This document shows, one piece after another, positions 52,901 to 60,577 of a stretch of 64,000 nt of DNA (position 1 is the stretch's first letter; each line of letters opens with the position of its first letter). The DNA is from an uncultured Kangiella sp. (GTDB lineage: Bacteria; Pseudomonadota; Gammaproteobacteria; Enterobacterales; Kangiellaceae): contig CANMKR010000002.1 in NCBI GenBank assembly GCA_947498625.1, positions 186,001 to 250,000 of the forward strand, read 5' to 3'. The notes below the pieces were generated by a model. That model did not search any database, had not been told where the DNA came from, and was given only the letters and a program-made list of their open reading frames with translations. The position numbers and the translations under genes are program-made.

Positions 52901-54662
52901 CTCTGAAGATTACGATTACGATGGATTGCACCGTTTAGTTTTAAGCCAACGTACTATTAATAATGGCACTCCTACAACGATAGATCCTATTGAGTATTCC
53001 TATGATCCAGTCGGTAATTTCACTAAGAAAGGAGATTATGTTACCAATTACGCTTATGGTAATGCTGATAAAAATGCTGGTGGCAACGCAGGTCCTAACG
53101 CTGCACGCTGGATAAGCAAAAAATCCGGCGGCACAGCGGTATACGAATATGACAACAACGGCAATATGGAATCTGGCGATGGACGAACGATAACTTATAA
53201 TGAATTTAATAAACCATTAACCATCGAAAAAGGTACTATCAAGAGCACCTTTAGTTATGGCGCTGATTTAATGCGCTATAAGCAAGTTAAAGAGGGATTG
53301 CCAGGCGGCGTTACAGAAACCACATATTATGTGGATAAACTTTTTGAAAAGGTCGAAACTAAAGTCAACCTGACTTCCACCAAGACGGTTTACAAGCACT
53401 ATATTGGTGACGTTGCCATTCAAACTAAAACCATCACCGGTAGTAATTCTGAGTGGGATATTCGTTTTACCCACAGAGATAGGCTGGGCTCGGTTATAAC
53501 GTTAACGGATGATTTAGGAAATGTGACCGAACATCGCAGTTACGATGCTTTTGGTAAACCCAGGAAAGGGGATTATGGTGATTTAACAACGCCAACATTA
53601 TATGAAGCTGTTGGTGGAGAGCCCTTTACCGATCGAGGTTTCACTGATCATGAGCATCTTGATGATGCCGAGCTCATTCATATGAATGGACGCGCGTATG
53701 ATTACAATCTAGGTCGATTCTTATCAGTTGATCCGTTTATTTTGGAGCCAGGAAATTCTCAAGCTCTGAATCCGTATTCCTATATTATGAATAACCCATT
53801 TGCAGGAACTGATCCAACGGGTTACTTCTGTATGGATAACGGAAAACCCTGTAAAACAGAAATTCCGAGTTACTCTAATCAAAGCCAACCTACGGCAGCT
53901 ACTAATAATGGTAATTGGACACATACGCCAATAGAGCCGATGAGTTTTATGGTATGGTCGACAGATCAAATCATGAGACAGTTACCAGGAACTAAGACTG
54001 TTGTTTTAGAGGGTTTTTCTGAAGATATTACATTAGGGAATACTTTAGATGGCGCATGGCAGTCCTGGAAATGGGCAGTGCAAGATACAAGCAATTTCTT
54101 GACAGGCCTTACTCATGACTATAATCCTATTGCTATAGCATTTGATATACCTTACGCGCCACTGGATCTAAATGTAGATATTAATAAAGGAAATGCTCAC
54201 GGGGCCATGGGTGTTGAGATAGCAAGTATTGTAACAGGAGTAGCAGAAGCTAAAGTAATCCAATCTACCGCTGCTCTGAAAACCACAGAGAGGGTTGCTG
54301 ATGTAGGCTTTAGCCCCGTAACTGCAAGTAATAAAAAATCAGGGGTACCAGATGAAAATTTTGTTCCTAACCCCAATATTACAGAAAAGTACACTAGGCC
54401 ATCTAATGCTGGCCCTACGCCAGCCCAAAGAGCGAGCGTGCAAGGTAAGCCTTGTGTTGATTGTGGTAATGTGTCACCTACACAAATTGCGGATCACATT
54501 GATCCTCTTGTAGTACAATATTATCGAGAGGGACGAGTAAATATACAGCAGCAAAGACAATTAAATGCAGTTCAGCCTCACTGTACAGTATGCTCGCCTA
54601 TTCAGGGAGGACAACTAGGTGCTTTTGGTAAGAAAATGATAAAAGAGTTGGACTTAAAATGA
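46944..54662 (+). CDS. Sec-exported SpvB/FG-GAP/RHS polymorphic toxin with HNH-like tip
   Basis: 2572 residues. Signal peptide about 1-26; two fibronectin-III-like modules (about 40-125 and 135-225); SpvB-type domain from about 260 (ALEAQAGVSGG, YNIPIVIPPGRAGMQPSVSLNY). Seven FG-GAP/VCBS-like calcium loops (DLDGDGRKE, DINGDGLQD and others) span about 560-1085. A TcdB-like middle and YD repeats run to about 2150. The RHS core ends at RAYDYNLGRFLSVDP and DPTGY (2290-2294). The variable tip (2295-2572) carries CVDC (2504-2507), ADHIDP (Asp2517-His2518) and CTVC (2547-2550), a zinc-bound HNH/treble-clef nuclease pattern. The core probably forms a shell around the tip, as in Tc and RHS toxins. AAAAGGAC precedes the ATG. 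Confidence 0.93.
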   Translation: MKFFRFFFTLLLIATLSSTSLSLVAFPGGFGDPTAPTPGTPSSATVPSASSSGDFTLSWSNVSGESHFMWREYHNGTWSVWNNTAQNVTSVALSGRLAGSYYYQVKACHILATPQCGAARNSNTITVTLVTIPSKPNSIDISDGSSSSDGSYTVSWSNSTNSPTRYEYQESVDGLWSGTWISTGLSTNTSIAGNGNGTYAYKARACNSAGCSSDITSANVVVSIPSDVGGSGWKNTSGSIPDAAWNGDTPVLNGDSNVGALEAQAGVSGGAATYNIPIVIPPGRAGMQPSVSLNYSSRSGNGVAGVGWSLSAGSSIHRCGSTYAQEGKTKSVTYGTDDKLCLDGQKLIKTSGTYGLSGSQYRTELDSFARITLYGTINSTTSWLKVEYKNGHISKYGTNSQTRHKAGGKLQTMSWAIQETQDLSGNTITYNYNNYGNGEYPINAIHYTGTNGSDGDRQVYFVYETRPDKSNSFLAGGETRITQRLKTIVTKYQSNTIREYRLTYGEQSNATQRSLIRNITECSFRSGSAICLPATSFDWHDSATEFDVKKVWAQTDNSKRSYYPVADLDGDGRKEVLISDSASISWDPNGGLVLGDTQYYIGTTNISGDITALKELVDFDFGYTRKNMQEPFGDINNDGTSEVLAIEKLSNGDSQFVILQLDLQSSNVAIKNKIATGINSVNTPKSNLKYKITNVASFVDINADGKLDLFFKTESLYQQNAIKSRYAYSLNIGTKKSPAFASQVVFTDFPYIQSQSDDTSDQGVTFQKWSDINGDGLQDIIFANNFCNTNSFSQDIFLNTGTGFTTHSFASLGIDSNARPSQTYHQWLDINGDGLEDYVFVPNFDDSRSKTWHYQINRGGSFKVAENTNSTAGITDKALLDWQHVKNACGQLYPNRTPKLAGTITSMDYDNDGIAELILPISEKPAVRFCRFWNEQPTSEAEILVSMAMTTTTLVTAGSAGMLIEGHYDHEGNWVAPYYQQDTYESFLYSDYDNSGLLWSAIIGGTTAPDNTDVYVCAYTASPDGELYDLDKGFWDKSIYKAKGFKFVLQANGKYSLVEVNGDTLYLNNNGPGSNEFPDINGDGLTDATVSTNLTMGMRGSFQWDESLPAGMTQGVGGSYRYISKGAGVNNDFNSPDLLVSVVDGLGNEHQWNYKTLAYERSTGVDFYSVPSLNDPSRYIDDKHFYFTSSMYVVDSFKYSNGIGGLNEKQYSYREAIYNNEGRGLQGFRSIIVDDLSDTDSAKHIRSVSDFHQKFPLAGKLEQTRTCLLVSSGEDCSNNVINLASYKWDLWRDGVKTSEIIESALTDFSEQVFDGNTADNRYLVTPNQQQQIHYATTSGQAQNMSLQGGWTHKNTSTYVFDAAQHGACPKTVNTYYVENAGKQNRTRSEHTYDASKLSEWWYCKLDKQQVTTYASYGNLSDYPVLEPGTDFDKQLETSYIYHATNRKPINIVTNPTIGGGHASQIDTSYNNHGLPLTVASKGKHHTGADMADRNVSTTYTADGYFVNSVTNSKGHVTTTEVDPIHGQATKVTDPNLQETLMTYDAFGRVHSTKLPGEPTQYTAYWWCSGVNGGSAWCLNFPGKQYRVETRQLGSPRHIKYFDSFNRENFSMTHNFDGDHWYYTLNKFNNKGQKTHEATSNGGVSSWQYTYYDSYDALGRLTKKRTPQSDGGHLPTTYQYDGFVTNINAGGLEMARKYNGLGQLVWTKDAHNNYTRYAYDGTGNPITLQDANGNPIYAKYNALGQKEYVDDPNMGKKFFWYNTFGEVEKEKDANLTELTYSYDTLGRMTHRWTNNQWSGRWVYDNTSSAGRLGMLHYEWNTNDSNNRRIKYYYYAKTSSGKDYLSHNTYRTYVNGSYVNDNVFYYVDHNYGRPKGMKYQTTGLTLAYDYNPQGYLSKIKNANGGYVYQEIKDLDNHGKITKQLKTNGLLTESAIDTSVPMYHPATGQMLSIRTATTYGDELRHELTYTYDDFSNLEMQTVRANGVTNSEDYDYDGLHRLVLSQRTINNGTPTTIDPIEYSYDPVGNFTKKGDYVTNYAYGNADKNAGGNAGPNAARWISKKSGGTAVYEYDNNGNMESGDGRTITYNEFNKPLTIEKGTIKSTFSYGADLMRYKQVKEGLPGGVTETTYYVDKLFEKVETKVNLTSTKTVYKHYIGDVAIQTKTITGSNSEWDIRFTHRDRLGSVITLTDDLGNVTEHRSYDAFGKPRKGDYGDLTTPTLYEAVGGEPFTDRGFTDHEHLDDAELIHMNGRAYDYNLGRFLSVDPFILEPGNSQALNPYSYIMNNPFAGTDPTGYFCMDNGKPCKTEIPSYSNQSQPTAATNNGNWTHTPIEPMSFMVWSTDQIMRQLPGTKTVVLEGFSEDITLGNTLDGAWQSWKWAVQDTSNFLTGLTHDYNPIAIAFDIPYAPLDLNVDINKGNAHGAMGVEIASIVTGVAEAKVIQSTAALKTTERVADVGFSPVTASNKKSGVPDENFVPNPNITEKYTRPSNAGPTPAQRASVQGKPCVDCGNVSPTQIADHIDPLVVQYYREGRVNIQQQRQLNAVQPHCTVCSPIQGGQLGAFGKKMIKELDLK

Positions 54663-55009
54663 TGAACGAAATTGAAATTAATCAACGAGACATTTGTGAA
54701 AAGTATTCTGCAAAGTTTCAAACTTGTGATCTAAATTTGAAGCTTGGTATTTCTCAAGGTGTTAAAGAAGGAATTAGACCTATTCATGGTATGAGGGTGA
54801 AAGAAGAAAATGGAACCAGTGGTTGGTATATATGGGCTGGAGAGTGGTCTGATGCTCCAGATTTCTTTGCTCCTCTTCATGGCCATCATATAGAAGAGTG
54901 GGCCGATATTGTTATGCCTTATTTAGGGCTTCCTGAGGGATGGCGATTTTTGATAACTGAAACTTATGAAGATGTTTGGGAAGACCTTGACCTCATTAGA
55001 TGCGATTAA
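54659..55009 (+). CDS. Cognate immunity protein, Imm33-like
   Basis: 116 acidic residues. Its ATG overlaps the RHS stop by 4 bases (ATGATGA), the usual arrangement of toxin tip and immunity gene. SGWYIWAGEWSDAPDFFAPLHGHHIEEW followed by LGLPEGWRFL resembles immunity proteins I associate with the Imm33-like group (from memory). It should stay in the cytoplasm and neutralise the nuclease tip. The family name is less certain than the role. Confidence 0.8.
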   Translation: MMNEIEINQRDICEKYSAKFQTCDLNLKLGISQGVKEGIRPIHGMRVKEENGTSGWYIWAGEWSDAPDFFAPLHGHHIEEWADIVMPYLGLPEGWRFLITETYEDVWEDLDLIRCD

Positions 55010-55089
55010 CATGATTTTTATCTAATTAGCAAAGCGGTAGTTTGGCTTTTTTTATAAGAATAAGTAGGGAATAATTAATTATTACATTT

Positions 55090-55112
55090 AAGCCGTCATT
55101 TAGACGGCTTTT
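55090..55112 (+). terminator. Terminator after the immunity gene
   Basis: AAGCCGTC/GACGGCTT stem, ATTTA loop and a short T tail, 80 bases past the stop. Confidence 0.75.
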
Positions 55113-55123
55113 AATTGTCTGAA

Positions 55124-55309
55124 ATTCGGATATTTAACAGTAGACTTCGGAGAGCTTACTGGTTTGGGTTCGGAGGTTCTGGCATTTTGGCTCGGAAGTT
55201 GGGGCGGTGCCAGTAAGTTTTCAAACCAGTAATTCTCCGAGCTTATTCCAGTTTTCTCTCCGAGAGGTTTCTAATTAGGTATCCGAGCGCTGCTGTTAAA
55301 TTTCCGAAT
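55124..55309. repeat. Non-coding region of nested inverted repeats
   Basis: Outer arms ATTCGGATATTTAACAGTAG (55124-55143) and CTGCTGTTAAATTTCCGAAT (55290-55309) match at 18 of 20 positions. Inside, TCGGAGAGCTTACTGGTTT (55147-55165) pairs imperfectly with 55223-55240. CTTACTGG (55155-55162) can instead pair with CCAGTAAG (55210-55217), and CTGGCA (55179-55184) with TGCCAG (55208-55213). No ORF explains it. It could be a miniature mobile element, a remnant, or a folded RNA. Confidence 0.6.
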
Positions 55310-55347
55310 ATTCCTTTTTGAAAATGGTTAACTTATGGCAGTAGGCT

Positions 55348-55398
55348 GGTCAGGGCATTTTGAATTTGGTGGTCAGGTTATTCTGGTCGGGTGGTCAG
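55348..55398. repeat. GGTCAG-rich stretch
   Basis: GGTCAG occurs three times and GGTCGG once within 51 bases. It adjoins the inverted-repeat region and precedes the cold-shock gene terminator. No coding frame was seen; the 55010-55473 gap holds nothing else I can name. Confidence 0.4.
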
Positions 55399-55427
55399 TT
55401 TGGTGTGTACAGGTGAGGATTTTGCAT

Positions 55428-55458
55428 AAAAAAAGCAGACTCGAAAGTCTGCTTTTTT
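55428..55458 (-). terminator. Terminator of the cold-shock gene
   Basis: GCAGACT/AGTCTGC stem with a CGAA loop, flanked by A7 and T6; 16 bases past the stop on the minus strand. Confidence 0.93.
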
Positions 55459-55473
55459 AAAAGAGTAGTCGTA

Positions 55474-55683
55474 TTAAGCGGCTACAATGTTCTCAGCTTG
55501 TGGGCCTTTTGGACCTTGAGCTACTACGAACTCAACTGGCTGACCTTCTGCAAGGGTTTTGAAACCAGAGCTACTAATAGCGCTGTAATGAGCAAAAACG
55601 TCTGGGCCGTTTTCTTGCTCGATAAAACCAAAACCTTTAGATTCGTTGAACCATTTAACGGTTCCTTTAACTGTGTTAGACAT
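55474..55683 (-). CDS. CspA family cold-shock protein
   Basis: 69 residues from [13 protein letters not shown] lies upstream of this ATG, and 15 extra residues to 55728 do not fit the family. RNA-binding motifs KGFGFI (RNP1) and VFAHY (RNP2) are intact. It binds single-stranded nucleic acid as an RNA chaperone. The upstream minus-strand region to about 55880 is free of genes and could hold a long cold-shock-type leader. Confidence 0.95.
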   Translation of the reverse strand: MSNTVKGTVKWFNESKGFGFIEQENGPDVFAHYSAISSSGFKTLAEGQPVEFVVAQGPKGPQAENIVAA

Positions 55684-55884
55684 AATAATATCCTGTATTT
55701 TAAATAAAAGTGTGCCTTCATTAGGCATGAATTGCTTTGAAAATAGACTGTGACTTAAAAACTGCAGGACGAGATATTACGAATAAAAACTGCGAAATGT
55801 AGTGATGTAAATAATAGACTTGCTTTCTAGCTGCTGCACACTCTATAGACTAATCATCGCTGTGTCGAGCTTTATTTTATCTTT

Positions 55885-55963
55885 GTCATTTCCAAACAGA
55901 GGGGAATCTAGCTGGAATCTTGTATTATGTTTGAATGAGATCCCCGCTTGCGCGGGGATGACG
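55885..55963. repeat. Intergenic palindromic repeat, copy 2
   Basis: Same plan as 43094-43167: GTCATT at one end, an ATCCCCGC/GCGGGGAT hairpin and ATGAC at the other. The first hairpin is degraded in this copy. It ends 13 bases after the M2 peptidase stop and may act as its terminator. Confidence 0.7.
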
Positions 55964-55976
55964 TGTTTTTAATGTT

Positions 55977-57863
55977 TTACCAACCACACTGACGATCTTT
56001 GTTTTGTTCGTCTAACCATGCTTTAAGTGGTGCATAGTATTCTAGTACTGCGGTAGCATCCATTTCTCTTTGGCCGGTCATGGCTTCTAGTGCATCTGGC
56101 CATGGGCGTGATGCACCCATTTCCAACATCGCATTTAACTTAGCGCCAGCTTCTTTATCGCCGTAGAAAGAACAGCGGTGAAGAGGGCCTTCGTTGCCTG
56201 ACATTTTGCACATGTCACGGAAGAATTGGAATTGCAAAATATGCGCTAAGAAATAACGTGAGTATGGTGTGTTACCAGGGATATGATATTTTGCGCCTGG
56301 ATCAAAATCGCTTTCGCTGCGCGCTACTGGAGGCTTTAGACCTTGATACTTTTCACGCAGTTCCCACCAGCCTTGGTTGTAGTTTTCTGGCGTGATTTCA
56401 CCGTTAAAAACTTTCCAACGCCATTGATCAACTAATAAACCAAATGGTAAGAAAGCTACTTTATCTAAAGCCGAACGCATTAATAAAGCAACGTCCGCTG
56501 ACGCATCTGGCTCTGCATCAATTAAACCAATTTGCTTTAAATATTTTGGCGTAATTGAAAGGGCAACGGTATCACCGATCGCTTCATGGAAACCGTCATT
56601 AGCACTATTTTTATAGTACAAAGATTGGTTCATGTAAGCGCGTTGATAATAGTTATGACCTAACTCATGGTGTACCGTTTGGAAATCATCGGCGTTGATT
56701 TCTGTACACATTTTAATGCGGATATCTTCTTTGTTATCCAAGTCCCAAGCCGAAGCATGACATTGCACATCACGGTCGCGTGGTTTGACGAATAAGGAAC
56801 GATCCCAGAAAGTTTGTGGTAGTGGATCAAAGCCTAGTGACGAGAAGAAGTCTTCACCAGTTTTAACCATTTTCTTAACCGCAGTTTCTTTTTCTGCATG
56901 GGTTACTACTTCATGGTCAACCCCATAATATTTTTCTAACAAAGGATTGATGTCGATGCCTTTAGCGCCGTCTTTAGGGCCTGCGATATCATAAATGTTA
57001 GCCCATTGCTGCGCCCACATATTACCGAATAAATGTGCTGGCATCGGACCTTCAGTAGAAACAACTTCATCGCCATACTGCTTATTCATTTCAGCACGAA
57101 CGTGGCAATGCAAGGCATCATATAAAGGACTGACTTGTCCCCATAGACGATCAAGCTCTGCGGCAAAGTCATCGGCTGGCATGTCGTATTTCGAGCGCCA
57201 CATAGCGCCAGTGTCCTTATAACCTAACTCTTTGGAACCTTCGTTAGCGATAGCGACCATTTCTTCATAAAGCGGACGCATAGGCTTAGAAATTTCGCGC
57301 CAACCTTGCCAAGCTTTTAACAGTTCTTCTGGATCACGAGATTTGACTAAAGTCTGAGTTAATTGACCAAGAGAGCGGCCATCTGGACTACGACCTTGCG
57401 CATAAATACTATCTAACTTAGAAGTGATTTCTGCTAATTTTTTAGTCTTATCAGCGTCAGATGGTGCTGGCAAAGTTAAGCCAAGCTTAATCATTTCCAA
57501 TTTACGTGCTACATCATAAGGTAAGTCCAAGCCATTGAATCTTTTTGCTTTGTTCGCTAATTCAACGCCTAATTTGGTGTAGCGCTCACCAACTTCTGCA
57601 TTTAACGCAGTGGTGTCTTCGGTAACAAAGTTTGCGTTCACCCAAGCAATTTTAGCGCCGTAATCGGATAGATCAGATAACTCTTGCTCAGCCTTATCAA
57701 CAAAAGCAGCTGCTTCTTCAGCAGTAGGTGCCTTGTTGCTGGCGACTGCTTTTGGACTTTCCGTAGATTGTTCTGTGTCATTGTTCGCATCGCTACAGGC
57801 AGTTATGCCAAATAATGCTGCGATGGTTAGCGTGCTCGCAATGCTTTTCCTAAAGTTTTTCAT
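55977..57863 (-). CDS. M2 family peptidyl-dipeptidase (ACE-like) lipoprotein
   Basis: 628 residues. Lipoprotein signal with GITAC lipobox (Cys23), then a Glu/Asp/Ala-rich linker. The zinc site is HELGH (His399, Glu400, His403), with the third ligand in HEAIGDTVALS about 24 residues on. YYGVDHE and HIPGNTPYSRYFLAHILQFQF are typical of angiotensin-converting-enzyme relatives. It removes C-terminal dipeptides from peptides at the cell envelope. Single gene. Confidence 0.95.
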   Translation of the reverse strand: MKNFRKSIASTLTIAALFGITACSDANNDTEQSTESPKAVASNKAPTAEEAAAFVDKAEQELSDLSDYGAKIAWVNANFVTEDTTALNAEVGERYTKLGVELANKAKRFNGLDLPYDVARKLEMIKLGLTLPAPSDADKTKKLAEITSKLDSIYAQGRSPDGRSLGQLTQTLVKSRDPEELLKAWQGWREISKPMRPLYEEMVAIANEGSKELGYKDTGAMWRSKYDMPADDFAAELDRLWGQVSPLYDALHCHVRAEMNKQYGDEVVSTEGPMPAHLFGNMWAQQWANIYDIAGPKDGAKGIDINPLLEKYYGVDHEVVTHAEKETAVKKMVKTGEDFFSSLGFDPLPQTFWDRSLFVKPRDRDVQCHASAWDLDNKEDIRIKMCTEINADDFQTVHHELGHNYYQRAYMNQSLYYKNSANDGFHEAIGDTVALSITPKYLKQIGLIDAEPDASADVALLMRSALDKVAFLPFGLLVDQWRWKVFNGEITPENYNQGWWELREKYQGLKPPVARSESDFDPGAKYHIPGNTPYSRYFLAHILQFQFFRDMCKMSGNEGPLHRCSFYGDKEAGAKLNAMLEMGASRPWPDALEAMTGQREMDATAVLEYYAPLKAWLDEQNKDRQCGW

Positions 57864-58061
57864 AGATAATTGTCTCTCTTGTCATTTACTGGAGCCGAAT
57901 CAATATTTCAGCTCTTCAGAATCGATATTCCCAAAGATATCAGCCAATCATTATAACTATTTTCGGTTGTTTTAGAAGATTGCACTAGTGTGTCTTGTGA
58001 AGGAATTGGGTAGAATGACGCCAATTATTAAAAAAATACAAATTTTGGAGCTGCAATTCTT

Positions 58062-59066
58062 ATGTATGGCCCATTAATGCTGGATTTAGAGGGATTAACT
58101 CTTAATAGTCGCGAAAGGGATTTATTGAAAAACCCAATGGTTGGTGGCTTGATTTTATTTAGCCGCAACTATGCCTCGACTAATCAGGTCGCCGATTTAT
58201 GTATGGCTGTACGCGAAGAGTCCGCGGGCGATATTATTATTGCTGTGGATCATGAGGGCGGTAGAGTTCAGCGCTTTAGGGAGGGTTTCAGTGTTATTCC
58301 GCCAATGGGACAACTTTTACAGCAAACCCAAGAGATAGAAGTGGCTAAAGAAAAAGCTTATAGCTGCGGTGCTATGATCGCGATGGAAGTGCAGGGTGTT
58401 GGGATTGATATTAGTTTTGCCCCAGTACTGGACTTAAATCGTGAGATAAGTGAAGTGATTGGCGATCGCGCTTTTTCGAGTCAGGTTGACGAAGTGATCG
58501 AGCTAGGTCGAGCTTTTATTAAAGGCATGAATGATTATGGCATGGCGACAACGGCTAAGCATTTTCCCGGGCATGGTTCAGTACGCGCCGACTCGCATAT
58601 AGAAATACCGGTTGATGATAGACCGCGTGAACAAATTATTTCACAGGATATGCGAGTCTTTTCTGAGTTAGCGCAAGATTACCAAGCGGTGATGCCAGCG
58701 CACGTTATTTATCCGTCAGTTGATAAGAATCCAGCGGGTTTTTCACAAACTTGGTTGCAGGATATTTTGCGTCAGCAGCTTGGTTTTAATGGCGTTATCT
58801 TTAGCGACGATTTATCCATGGAAGGGGCGACTGTCGCTGGTGATTATCATGCCCGAGCGGATATTGCGCTTGAAGCCGGTTGCGATATGGTTTTGGTGTG
58901 CAATCATCCAAAAGAAGCGCAAGAACTGGCAGATGCTGCCAAGTTAGTTGTAAATAGTGAAAACTCTGCTCGCATTGCGACCATGGCAGGTAAAGCTATC
59001 GAATATAATTTAGCTAAGGTGTTCGATAGCGAAAAGTGGCAACAAATTAATCAAAAACTGGCTTAA
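58062..59066 (+). CDS. nagZ: Beta-N-acetylhexosaminidase (peptidoglycan recycling)
   Basis: 334 residues, glycoside hydrolase family 3. MLDLEGLTLNSRERDLL and GGLILFSRNY open the barrel. KHFPGHGSVRADSHIEIPVDDR holds the catalytic Asp/His loop and IFSDDLSMEGA the nucleophile. It acts in the cytoplasm on GlcNAc-anhydroMurNAc muropeptides. GGAG lies 11 bases before the ATG. Confidence 0.96.
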   Translation: MYGPLMLDLEGLTLNSRERDLLKNPMVGGLILFSRNYASTNQVADLCMAVREESAGDIIIAVDHEGGRVQRFREGFSVIPPMGQLLQQTQEIEVAKEKAYSCGAMIAMEVQGVGIDISFAPVLDLNREISEVIGDRAFSSQVDEVIELGRAFIKGMNDYGMATTAKHFPGHGSVRADSHIEIPVDDRPREQIISQDMRVFSELAQDYQAVMPAHVIYPSVDKNPAGFSQTWLQDILRQQLGFNGVIFSDDLSMEGATVAGDYHARADIALEAGCDMVLVCNHPKEAQELADAAKLVVNSENSARIATMAGKAIEYNLAKVFDSEKWQQINQKLA

Positions 59067-59113
59067 CACTTACTTAAGATTTATCAAAAGTTATTAATCA
59101 CTATTAACCGAAT

Positions 59114-60229
59114 ATGACAACAATTACTGAAACCACTTCAAAACTTGAGCAATGGCTAGCTGCATTGCCAAGTTACTGGCAATTGATTGCGATTGCTACT
59201 TTAACCATTGTTTTTTATATGCTGTGGCGCTTTTTAAATGCTCGCTTGGTCAAGCGATTTGCAGCTACTAAGAATTTATGGGATGACGCAATCCTACATG
59301 CGTTAAATAAACCAGTATCCATGGCCATTATCATTATAGGTTTTTTATTTGGTTTAGAGTCTGTACAAAATACTTATCTGGATGAGCCTGTTATCTCGGC
59401 AGAGATACTGAGTAGTTTGAAGCGAGTATTGGTGGTTTTTGCCATTACTTTAGGCTTGATTCGGTTAATTAATAAAGTCGAAACGACCATTCTTGATAGC
59501 GATAATGATTATCAAGTAAAGCTTGATGAGACTGGCGTTTTAGCCGTCAGTAAATTATTGCGTCTGATTGTTATTGTGATCAGCACCTTAATTATATTCC
59601 AGTTATTAAATATTCCTATCGCCGGCGTTTTAACTTTTGGTGGTATCGGCGGTGTCGCTGTTGGTTTTGCGGCTAAAGATTTATTGGCAAACTTTTTTGG
59701 CGGCTTAATGATCTTCTTAGATAAGCCTTTTAAAGTTGGTGATTGGATCCGCTCGCCGGATAAAGAGATAGAAGGCACGGTCGAAAACATTGGCTGGCGG
59801 CAAACTCGCATCAGAACTTTTGATAAAAGACCTTTGTATGTGCCGAATGCTACTTTCACCAATATCTCGGTAGAAAATCCTTCGCGTATGACCAACCGCA
59901 GAATCAATGAGACTATTGGTTTGCGCTACGATGATTGGCAAAAAGTAGAAACCATTGTTGCTAAAGTTAAAGCTATGTTGCAACAACATGAAGAGATCGA
60001 TCAAACTGCAACCCTTATGGTGAATTTCGATAAATTTGCCGCTTCGTCTTTAGATTTCTTTATTTATACCTTTACCAAAACGCGCGATTGGGCTGAGTAT
60101 CACGAAATTAAACAAGATGTTTTGCTTAAAATCATGAATATCATTGAACAAGAAGGCGCAGAAATTGCTTTCCCAACTTCCACTTTACATATGAATACCA
60201 GTGCCATAGAGAAAAACCATGAATCATAA
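59114..60229 (+). CDS. MscS family mechanosensitive channel, second paralogue
   Basis: 371 residues, helices about 20-40, 68-86, 98-116 and 142-165. The pore helix and beta domain read GGIGGVAVGFAAKDLLANFFGGLMIFLDKPFKVGDWI and YVPNATFTNISVEN. The pore motif GFAAKD...N is shared with the channel at 25240, but the remainder differs. It overlaps the next gene by 11 bases. Confidence 0.92.
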   Translation: MTTITETTSKLEQWLAALPSYWQLIAIATLTIVFYMLWRFLNARLVKRFAATKNLWDDAILHALNKPVSMAIIIIGFLFGLESVQNTYLDEPVISAEILSSLKRVLVVFAITLGLIRLINKVETTILDSDNDYQVKLDETGVLAVSKLLRLIVIVISTLIIFQLLNIPIAGVLTFGGIGGVAVGFAAKDLLANFFGGLMIFLDKPFKVGDWIRSPDKEIEGTVENIGWRQTRIRTFDKRPLYVPNATFTNISVENPSRMTNRRINETIGLRYDDWQKVETIVAKVKAMLQQHEEIDQTATLMVNFDKFAASSLDFFIYTFTKTRDWAEYHEIKQDVLLKIMNIIEQEGAEIAFPTSTLHMNTSAIEKNHES

Positions 60230-60554
60230 AACTGAGCAAGAAACCGATAGCTTTACCGAATTAACGCCAAGAGAAGAGCTGGTGGCTAAGTTAAATGGCG
60301 AAACCGCGATTGTCGCTTGGCAAGAAATAGAGCGCTTTTTTGCCAAAGGTAATTTGTTATTAGTAGAAAAGGGCGTTGATTTGATTAATTGCGCGGCAGA
60401 TATGTCGATGGATAATGGCGAAGAAATTGGCAAGCTGATTAATGAAGAGAAAATTCAAGCGATGCCAGTTGATTTTGTGAAGGCAAACTGCAAGCCTGAA
60501 ACTGAATTTTGGACAGTAGTGGTGGCGCCTTATATTTTGGCGCAGTTGAAGTAA
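60219..60554 (+). CDS. DUF2288 family protein
   Basis: 111 residues, soluble and acidic. LNGETAIVAWQEIERFFAKGNLLLVEKGVDLINCA and TEFWTVVVAPYILAQLK match the DUF2288 pattern. No activity is known for the family. It overlaps the channel gene, so the two are probably translated together. Confidence 0.85.
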   Translation: MNHKTEQETDSFTELTPREELVAKLNGETAIVAWQEIERFFAKGNLLLVEKGVDLINCAADMSMDNGEEIGKLINEEKIQAMPVDFVKANCKPETEFWTVVVAPYILAQLK

Positions 60555-60577
60555 CATTAATTATAAAGGAAGAGATA

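Noticed and set aside
47940-53200. CRISPR or tandem DNA repeats in the RHS gene
   Set aside because: The repetition is at protein level (YD and FG-GAP motifs) with diverged codons, not regularly spaced identical DNA.
46944-54662. RHS gene as several separate genes
   Set aside because: One uninterrupted frame of 2572 codons keeps all domains in the order known for Tc/RHS proteins.
55684-55728. 15-residue extension of the cold-shock protein
   Set aside because: Family members start at [12 protein letters not shown] and AGGA lies just before that ATG.
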